From assembly GCA_913062865.1 (NCBI GenBank), contig CAJXWO010000022.1:1-40630 (forward strand): a stretch of 40,630 nt of DNA, given 5' to 3'. The notes under the pieces were generated by a model, which was not told the DNA's origin, made no database searches, and was given only the letters and a program-made list of their open reading frames with translations. Made by a program: the position numbers and the translations under genes. Source of the DNA: an uncultured Paracoccaceae bacterium (lineage in GTDB: Bacteria > Pseudomonadota > Alphaproteobacteria > Rhodobacterales > Rhodobacteraceae). Shown piece after piece: positions 35,624 through 40,630 of the stretch (the stretch's first letter is position 1; each line of letters begins with the position of its first letter).

Positions 35624-36346
35624 TCAGACGAAGAACTGCCCGCCATTGGCCGAGATGGTCGAGCCGTTGATGAAGCCCGCGTCGTCCGAGGCCAGAAACG
35701 CCACGCAGCGCGCGATTTCCTCGGGCTCGCCAAGGCGGCCCGCCGGGATCTGGCCGATGATCGCTTCGCGCACCTTTTCCGGCACCGCCATCACCATTTC
35801 AGTGGCGATATAGCCCGGGCAGACCGCGTTGGCGGTGATGCCCTTGGCTGCGCCTTCCTGGGCAAGGCTCTTGATGATTCCCAGATCGCCCGCCTTGGTC
35901 GCGGCATAGTTCACCTGGGCGAACTGGCCCTTCTGCCCGTTGATCGACGAGATCACGATGATCCGGCCAAAGCCGCGCTCGCGCATGCCGGGCCAGACCG
36001 GGTGGACGGTGTTGAAGACGCCGGTGAGGTTGGTGTCGATCACCTCTTGCCACTGTTCGGGGCTCATCTTGTGGAAGGGCGCGTCGCGGGTGATGCCCGC
36101 ATTGGCCACCACGATGTCGATCGGGCCCAGATCGGCCTCGACCTGTTCGATCCCGGCCTTGGAGGCGGCGTAATCGGCCACGTTCCACTTGTAGGTCTTG
36201 ATGCCGGTCTCTTCGGTGAATTTCGCCGCCTTTTCATCATTCCCGGCATAGGTCGCGGCGACCTCGTATCCTTCGGCCTTGAGGGCCTTGGAAATGGCTT
36301 CGCCGATGCCGCGGCTTCCGCCCGTGACGAGTGCAACTCTTGCCAT
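35624..36346 (-). CDS. phaB: acetoacetyl-CoA reductase PhaB
   Basis: PhaB reduces acetoacetyl-CoA to (R)-3-hydroxybutyryl-CoA with NADPH for polyhydroxybutyrate synthesis. The 240-residue length matches the family. It has the cofactor motif TGGSRGIG (8-15), NAGITRD, and the catalytic Ser134, Tyr147 and Lys151 in VISSINGQ and NYAATKAG, plus the C-terminal SANGGQF. The start at 36346 follows GGAGG. Its partner phaA lies upstream on the same strand, but an ion-channel gene separates them. It seems to have its own promoter. Confidence 0.95.
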   Translation of the reverse strand: MARVALVTGGSRGIGEAISKALKAEGYEVAATYAGNDEKAAKFTEETGIKTYKWNVADYAASKAGIEQVEADLGPIDIVVANAGITRDAPFHKMSPEQWQEVIDTNLTGVFNTVHPVWPGMRERGFGRIIVISSINGQKGQFAQVNYAATKAGDLGIIKSLAQEGAAKGITANAVCPGYIATEMVMAVPEKVREAIIGQIPAGRLGEPEEIARCVAFLASDDAGFINGSTISANGGQFFV

Positions 36347-36383
36347 GATATCCTCCAGTCTGGCGTAAGTGTGTGTTGTTCTT

Positions 36384-36412
36384 TTGTTATGTGCATGCCC
36401 GGCCGAGCGCAA
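36384..36412 (-). promoter_or_regulatory. promoter of phaB
   Basis: On the minus strand, TTGCGC (36407-36412) and TAACAA (36384-36389) are 17 bases apart, about 38 bases upstream of the phaB ATG. This supports transcription of phaB apart from the channel gene. Confidence 0.45.
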
Positions 36413-36436
36413 CTATATTACCTCGCTCGTGCACCA

Positions 36437-37414
36437 TCAGATCAGGACATGCGCGGCCGAAAGGGCGACGGTTCCGGCAAAAAGCGCGCAAATCAGGGCC
36501 AGCGCTGCGCTCCGGTCCGTGCGCAGCGCAGCCGCGCCGCCGCCGTGCAGATGGGCGTGGTGGGATAGCACGACCCGCAACAGCCCGATCGCCAGGATCA
36601 GCCGCCCGAGAATGAAAAGCGTATCAAGCAGGGTCAGCGCATGCGAACTGGGCGCGGTGCTGAGTTGCAGCACGATCAGGCTGAGCAACGTCGTGGCCAA
36701 AAGCCCGACCCGCGCCGAGGCAAGATCGTGGTCGAGAAACAACGCCAAAAGCCCCATTACAACGATCACGAGGATCGGAAAGATCGTTTTTGTTCCGAAA
36801 ACCGCGCCATTCCGACTCAGCGGGATCGTCAACTCCGCCCGGCTTGTCGTGCTGGCGCCTGCCAGCGCCGTAGGCCCGAATTCCGGCGGCGGACCGGGGT
36901 CGGTCACGGTGAGCGACGGCGTGCCGATCCGATAGCTCTTCAATGTGACATCCGGCGCGATGGCGGCCGGGGCGCTGTCGGGGCGATAGATCACCGCGCG
37001 CGCGCCAGTATGGGTGTCGCGCAGCACCACGCGCAGCACATGCCGGTCGAACGGGTAGTCCCCGAGGTCCAGCGGTGCGGCAAAGCGTCCCTGATAGCGC
37101 AGAATGTTGAAAAAACGTCCATCCTCCAGCCGCTGAGGCGAGTCGAAAACCGGCGTGATCCGGGCTTGCCAGCCATGATAGGGGTTCGCCACCTCCATCG
37201 TGCGCACCGGGTCGAGCGTGGGATCGTCCCAGGTTAAACGGAAGAACGCATCGAGTTCGAAACTGTTGGTCTCGGGGTCGATGGCGGGGATGTTGTTGAT
37301 GTAAATCCCAAGGGCGATCTCGGCAGGTGCGCGTTGGGCTTCTGCGTCCTGCGCATGGGCCGCCGACCCGAGGGCGAGGTACAAGACGCAGAGGAGTGCA
37401 ACGATCATCCGCAT
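36437..37414 (-). CDS. pentameric ligand-gated ion channel homologue (GLIC/ELIC-like)
   Basis: This 325-residue protein has a signal peptide (IVALLCVLYLALGSAAHAQ) and an extracellular beta domain of about 180 residues with AEIALGIYINNIPAIDPETN and the Cys-loop-equivalent LGDYPFDRHVL (117-127). Four membrane helices follow: about 209-227 (TIFPILVIVVMGLLALF), 234-254 (ARVGLLATTLLSLIVLQLS), 260-284 and 302-324. The Pro in helix 1, the pore-lining helix 2 and a short intracellular link match prokaryotic members such as GLIC. No cysteines flank the loop, as in bacterial channels. The ligand is unknown. It lies between phaA and phaB on the same strand. Confidence 0.88.
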   Translation of the reverse strand: MRMIVALLCVLYLALGSAAHAQDAEAQRAPAEIALGIYINNIPAIDPETNSFELDAFFRLTWDDPTLDPVRTMEVANPYHGWQARITPVFDSPQRLEDGRFFNILRYQGRFAAPLDLGDYPFDRHVLRVVLRDTHTGARAVIYRPDSAPAAIAPDVTLKSYRIGTPSLTVTDPGPPPEFGPTALAGASTTSRAELTIPLSRNGAVFGTKTIFPILVIVVMGLLALFLDHDLASARVGLLATTLLSLIVLQLSTAPSSHALTLLDTLFILGRLILAIGLLRVVLSHHAHLHGGGAAALRTDRSAALALICALFAGTVALSAAHVLI

Positions 37415-37431
37415 GCAACCATCTCCGCGCC

Positions 37432-37455
37432 AAAAGGGGCGCCGGAGCGCCCCTT
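37432..37455 (-). terminator. intrinsic terminator after phaA
   Basis: On the minus strand, AAGGGGCGC-TCCG-GCGCCCCTT forms a 9-bp stem followed by further T (TTTT in total at its 3' side). It lies 21 bases after the phaA stop and just before the channel gene, so phaA and the channel may be separate or partially read-through transcripts. Confidence 0.75.
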
Positions 37456-37475
37456 CGTCATCCTGACGGACCCGG

Positions 37476-38651
37476 TCAGGGGCGCTCGAGGCACATGGCC
37501 ACGCCCATGCCGCCACCGATGCAGAGAGTCGCCAGGCCCTTCTTGGCGCCGCGACGCTGCATTTCGAACAGCAGGGTGTTCAAGATGCGCGCGCCCGATG
37601 CGCCAATCGGGTGGCCGATGGCGATGGCGCCGCCGTTCACGTTCACGATGGCCGGATCCCAGCCCATGTCCTTGTTCACCGCGCAGGCCTGTGCGGCAAA
37701 GGCTTCGTTGGCCTCCACGAGGTCCAGATCCGCGGCTGTCCAGCCCGCCTTTTCCAGCGCCTTGCGCGAGGCATGGATCGGGCCCACGCCCATGATCGAC
37801 GGGTCGAGACCCGCGGTGGCGTAGGACGCGATGCGCGCCAGCGGTTCGATCCCGCGCTTTTCGGCCTCGTCCGCGGTCATCAGAAGGGCGCCTGCCGCGC
37901 CGTCATTCAGGCCCGAGGCATTGGCCGCGGTGACCGACCCGTCCTTGGTGAAGGCGGGGCGCAGTTTCTGCATGGCTTCCATGGTCGCGCCGTGGCGGAT
38001 GTATTCGTCCTTGTCCACGACGATGTCGCCCTTGCGGTGCTTGACGGTGAAGGGGACGATCTCGTCGTCGAACTTGCCCGCCTTCTGGGCGGCCTCGGCC
38101 TTGTTCTGCGAGGCCACGGCGAATTCGTCCTGCATGTCACGGGTGATCTGCCACTGGTCGGCCACGTTCTCGGCCGTCTGGCCCATGTGGTAGCCGTTGA
38201 AGGCGTCCCACAGACCGTCACGGATCATGCTGTCGATGTATTTCACATCGCCCATTTTGTGGCCCACACGCAGATGCGCGACATGGGGGCTGAGCGACAT
38301 ATTCTCCTGACCGCCGGCGGCGACGATGGCCGCATCGCCCAGCTGGATATGCTGTGCCGCCAGTGCCACGGCGCGCAGGCCCGAGCCGCAGACCTGGTTG
38401 ATCGACCATGCAGCGCTTTCCTTGGGCAGGCCCGCATTGATATGCGCCTGCCGGGCGGGGTTTTGGCCCTGGCCGGCGGTCAGCACTTGGCCCAGAATGG
38501 TTTCCGAGACATCGGCCTTGTCGATCCCGGCACGCGCAACCAGCGCGTCGAGCACGGTGGCACCAAGGTCGTGTGCGGGTGTGGTCGCAAAGGACCCGTT
38601 GAAGCTGCCCACGGGTGTGCGGGCTGCGCTGGCGATGACGACATTGGTCAT
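37476..38651 (-). CDS. phaA: acetyl-CoA acetyltransferase (beta-ketothiolase) PhaA
   Basis: PhaA condenses two acetyl-CoA to acetoacetyl-CoA, the first step of polyhydroxybutyrate synthesis. The 391-residue length is standard. The three catalytic residues are Cys88 ([10 protein letters not shown]), His347 ([13 protein letters not shown]) and Cys377 ([10 protein letters not shown]). It has its own promoter and terminator. phaB is about 1.1 kb downstream, beyond the ion-channel gene, which is unusual since the pair is normally adjacent. Confidence 0.96.
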   Translation of the reverse strand: MTNVVIASAARTPVGSFNGSFATTPAHDLGATVLDALVARAGIDKADVSETILGQVLTAGQGQNPARQAHINAGLPKESAAWSINQVCGSGLRAVALAAQHIQLGDAAIVAAGGQENMSLSPHVAHLRVGHKMGDVKYIDSMIRDGLWDAFNGYHMGQTAENVADQWQITRDMQDEFAVASQNKAEAAQKAGKFDDEIVPFTVKHRKGDIVVDKDEYIRHGATMEAMQKLRPAFTKDGSVTAANASGLNDGAAGALLMTADEAEKRGIEPLARIASYATAGLDPSIMGVGPIHASRKALEKAGWTAADLDLVEANEAFAAQACAVNKDMGWDPAIVNVNGGAIAIGHPIGASGARILNTLLFEMQRRGAKKGLATLCIGGGMGVAMCLERP

Positions 38652-38738
38652 GAGATCTCCTCCACCGAAATATGTCCGGCGGGACAACCCAAGGCCTGGT
38701 CCGACGCCGCGGGCCCCGGTCCCCGCCATGCCCTTGCG

Positions 38739-38767
38739 TCATTATTGCAATCGCCGCATCGCAGCAA
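38739..38767 (-). promoter_or_regulatory. promoter of phaA
   Basis: On the minus strand, TTGCTG (38762-38767) and TAATGA (38739-38744) are separated by 17 bases, about 87 bases upstream of the phaA ATG, which is preceded by GGAGGAG. Confidence 0.5.
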
Positions 38768-38782
38768 CCCGCGCCGTCGCGC

Positions 38783-39646
38783 TCAGCCTTGGGCACGATG
38801 CCGCGTGCCGTCCGTCCAGGGCGGGGTCAGGGTCGGCGCGCCGAAGTAGTAGCCCTGCAGACAGTCCACCCCGATCGAGGCCAGGTAGGCGGCATCTTCC
38901 TGATTTTCTACGGTTTCCGCAACGACAAGCATGTCGAAATGGCGCGCGATATGGACCATCGCGGTGGTGATCACCTGGTTCGCGCGGTCCGTTGCGACCT
39001 TGCGGATGAACTGGCCGTCGATTTTGACGATATCGAACGAGTAGTCGCGAAAATAGCGAAAGGCGGTGTAGCCCGCGCCGAAATCGTCAAGGGCAAAGGC
39101 GATTCCCTCGGCCTGCAATTCGCGCATGAAGCCGCCGATCAGTTCCGGCACGGTCAGGGCCGAGGTTTCGGTGATCTCGAGGATCAGCCGTTCGCCCGCC
39201 GTCTCGTCGCGGGCCAGGCCCCGGCGCAGGGTCTGCATCCAGCGCCCGTAGCCGATGGAGCGGGCGGACATGTTGATCGACAGGCGCAGATCGGGCACCT
39301 CGGTCAGGGCCTGAAGCCCAAGTTCGAGCGCGAGGCAATCGATATCGCGGCCGGTTTCCATGCTTTCGATCTGGGTGATGAAATCGCGCGCGGGGATCAC
39401 CCGGCCGGTGTCGTCCAGCACCCGGATCAGCCCCTCGTAAAAGGCGATGCCGCCGCCTGGGCCAGCGGTCACCACCGGCTGATAGGCCAGCATCACCTCG
39501 CGATGGGCGACCGCGCGTTGCACCATGGCAACGACGTCGCGGTCCCGCGCGGCCACGGCCATGTCGAGCGCATTGGCGCCCGCCCGGTTCGGTTTGCGTT
39601 TCAAGCGTCGTCGGCGCACGGCCTGCCCTCCAGTCCGGGGGACCAT
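38783..39646 (-). CDS. stand-alone EAL-domain cyclic-di-GMP phosphodiesterase
   Basis: This protein of about 287 residues is almost entirely an EAL domain. The signature reads E71-G-L (FYEGLIR) rather than EAL, but the other metal and catalytic positions are present: SINMSARS, EITETSAL, DDFGAGYTAF, VKIDGQF, AETVEN and LQGYYFGAP. It is therefore predicted to hydrolyse c-di-GMP. There is no GGDEF, PAS or membrane segment; the N-terminus is a short Arg-rich tail (VRRRRLKRK in the longer reading). The start is uncertain between ATG 39646 and GTG 39670. It is divergent from tag. Confidence 0.87.
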   Translation of the reverse strand: MVPRTGGQAVRRRRLKRKPNRAGANALDMAVAARDRDVVAMVQRAVAHREVMLAYQPVVTAGPGGGIAFYEGLIRVLDDTGRVIPARDFITQIESMETGRDIDCLALELGLQALTEVPDLRLSINMSARSIGYGRWMQTLRRGLARDETAGERLILEITETSALTVPELIGGFMRELQAEGIAFALDDFGAGYTAFRYFRDYSFDIVKIDGQFIRKVATDRANQVITTAMVHIARHFDMLVVAETVENQEDAAYLASIGVDCLQGYYFGAPTLTPPWTDGTRHRAQG

Positions 39647-39735
39647 GCGCCATGAGGTGTAAACCCGCACTTAAAGGTCGGAATTCGCTCAAATCCGATC
39701 TAGTCTGGCCGCCACCTGGGCAAAAGGGGTCTGCC

Positions 39736-40332
39736 ATGGGCGACAGATGCAGCTGGGCGGGGCCCGAGCAGATCTATCTGGACTACCACGATACCGAATG
39801 GGGCGTGCCGGAATACGACAGCCGCGCGCTTTTTGAAAAACTGGTGCTCGACGGGTTCCAGGCCGGGCTGAGCTGGATCACGATCTTGAAAAAGCGCGAC
39901 AATTTCCGCGCGGCCTTTGACGGGTTCGACCCCGAAAGGATCGCGCGCTGGGGCGAGGCCGAGATCGCGCGCTGCCTGGCCGATCCCGGCATCGTGCGCC
40001 ACCGCGGCAAGATCGAGGGCGCCATCTCCAATGCCCGCGCCTGGGCCGAGATCGAGGCGCGCAAGGGCTTCGACCGCTTCCTGTGGGATTATGTCGAGAG
40101 CCGCCCGCTTCAGACCAACCGGGCCACCATGGCCGAGGTGCCCGCGCAGACACCCCTGTCGCAACGGATCTCCAAGGATCTGAAGGCGGCGGGTTTCACG
40201 TTTTGCGGGCCCACCATCGTCTATGCCTTCATGCAGGCGGTCGGCATTGTGAACGACCATATCGTGACCTGCCCGCGCCATGGCCCCGTGGCGGCGCTGG
40301 GCGGGCCGCGCGCAGCGGGCAATCGCGGTTGA
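39736..40332 (+). CDS. tag: DNA-3-methyladenine glycosylase I (Tag)
   Basis: Tag removes 3-methyladenine from alkylated DNA in base excision repair. The 198 residues include all four zinc ligands at the same positions as in the E. coli enzyme apart from a one-residue N-terminal shift: Cys5, His18, His175 and Cys179 (RCSWAG, DYHDTEWG, NDHIVTCPRH). LVLDGFQAGLSWITIL and FCGPTIVYAFMQAVG are typical. The stop codon overlaps the -35 of the rpsD promoter. Confidence 0.96.
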   Translation: MGDRCSWAGPEQIYLDYHDTEWGVPEYDSRALFEKLVLDGFQAGLSWITILKKRDNFRAAFDGFDPERIARWGEAEIARCLADPGIVRHRGKIEGAISNARAWAEIEARKGFDRFLWDYVESRPLQTNRATMAEVPAQTPLSQRISKDLKAAGFTFCGPTIVYAFMQAVGIVNDHIVTCPRHGPVAALGGPRAAGNRG

Positions 40333-40356
40333 CTCTGCAAATCGCGCGCGTATAAG
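40329..40356 (+). promoter_or_regulatory. promoter of rpsD
   Basis: TTGACT (40329-40334) and TATAAG (40351-40356) are separated by 16 bases, a good sigma-70 match. It would start transcription near 40363, leaving a leader of about 125 bases. Confidence 0.65.
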
Positions 40357-40362
40357 CGCGGC

Positions 40363-40487
40363 TTCATTGGTGTTGGCGGCCCCCGCAAGGGGATGCCTGT
40401 CGGGCGCCGGGCAACCGGGTAAGACCAGAGGACAACGCCCTTCATAGCGGCCCCGCCGGGGCTGCGCGTCAGAGAAGGAGATCAGCC
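40363..40487 (+). promoter_or_regulatory. structured leader of rpsD
   Basis: Three hairpins can be drawn. The first is CCCC-GCAA-GGGG (40381-40392). In the second, GGGCG (40402-40406) pairs with CGCCC (40436-40440) and encloses CCGG-GCAA-CCGG (40407-40418). The third is GCGGCCCC-GCC-GGGGCTGC (40447-40465), ending ten bases before the ribosome site AAGGAG (40475-40480). Two GCAA tetraloops and the position suggest a regulatory RNA, perhaps bound by S4. Confidence 0.5.
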
Positions 40488-40630
40488 GTGACCAAACGCA
40501 CGTCTGCCAAGTACAAGATCGACCGCCGGATGGGTGAAAACATCTGGGGCCGTCCGAAATCCCCCGTCAACCGCCGCGAATACGGCCCCGGCCAGCACGG
40601 CCAGCGCCGCAAGGGCAAGATGTCGGATTT
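40488..40630 (+). CDS. rpsD: 30S ribosomal protein S4, 5' part
   Basis: Translation from GTG 40488 gives [20 protein letters not shown], then [20 protein letters not shown], the N-terminus of alphaproteobacterial S4. S4 nucleates 30S assembly on 16S rRNA. AAGGAG lies seven bases upstream of the GTG. The gene is cut by the window end after 47 complete codons, so about three quarters is missing. S4 represses its own operon in other bacteria. Confidence 0.96.
   Translation, partial: MTKRTSAKYKIDRRMGENIWGRPKSPVNRREYGPGQHGQRRKGKMSD

Overview
The window is GC-rich chromosomal DNA that looks like a member of the Rhodobacterales (Rhodobacteraceae/Roseobacter group). The evidence is the set of lineage-typical neighbours and families: a 55-residue basic protein next to murA, DUF2948, DUF1150 beside an Hsp20 gene, DUF2007 next to a decaprenyl-type synthase, the lgt-midA-pgeF block, a fused sat/cysC, trxB divergent from an lrp gene, and Roseobacter-type micropeptides. 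I see no insertion sequence, prophage, integrase, CRISPR array or rRNA. One tRNA (Thr, GGT) lies at the left edge, and rpsD runs off the right edge.

Layout from left to right. tRNA-Thr; small basic protein-murA-DUF2948; a 97-residue unknown protein followed by an isolated phnM (1-3.7 kb). purE-purK and a DUF465 protein on the minus strand (3.7-5.6 kb). An hsp20-DUF1150 pair with a sigma-32-like promoter and a ROSE-like RNA thermometer candidate, then a phzF pseudogene (5.6-7.2 kb). A glycosyltransferase-like gene, sat/cysC, and trxB divergent from lrp (7.2-11.6 kb). A Hint-domain gene broken by an amber codon and a 45-residue micropeptide (11.6-12.9 kb). pgeF-midA-lgt, divergent from ubiK (13.1-16.1 kb). 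A DMT transporter divergent from a two-gene ABC exporter, then sppA, a small zinc-ribbon membrane protein, a CaCA antiporter and an SDR (16.1-21.8 kb). A 334-base AT-rich gap, then uvrC convergent with a membrane protein and greA (21.8-25.6 kb). etfQO, a secreted TPR protein overlapping ispE, and a convergent polyprenyl synthase (25.9-31.3 kb). DUF2007, a trmN6-like methyltransferase and a second DUF465 protein (31.4-32.6 kb). A LysR regulator divergent from a 40-residue micropeptide, and an esterase/ring-cleaving dioxygenase pair resembling mhqD/mhqO (32.6-35.4 kb). The PHB genes phaB and phaA with a pentameric ligand-gated ion channel homologue between them (35.6-38.7 kb). A stand-alone EAL phosphodiesterase, tag, and the 5' end of rpsD behind a structured leader (38.8-40.6 kb).

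Most genes are housekeeping: cell wall (murA), purines (purEK), sulfate activation (sat/cysC), thiol redox (trxB), lipoprotein maturation (lgt), ubiquinone and respiratory assembly (ubiK, midA, polyprenyl synthase, etfQO), isoprenoids (ispE), DNA repair (uvrC, tag) and carbon storage (phaAB). The items most worth a second look are the ion channel inside the PHB locus, the heat-shock leader of hsp20, the rpsD leader, the two genes interrupted by TAG codons, the twin palindromes after uvrC, the 11-base dyad in front of the mhq-like pair, and the uncharacterised micropeptides. All family calls come from reading the sequence and recalling families; no database search was run.
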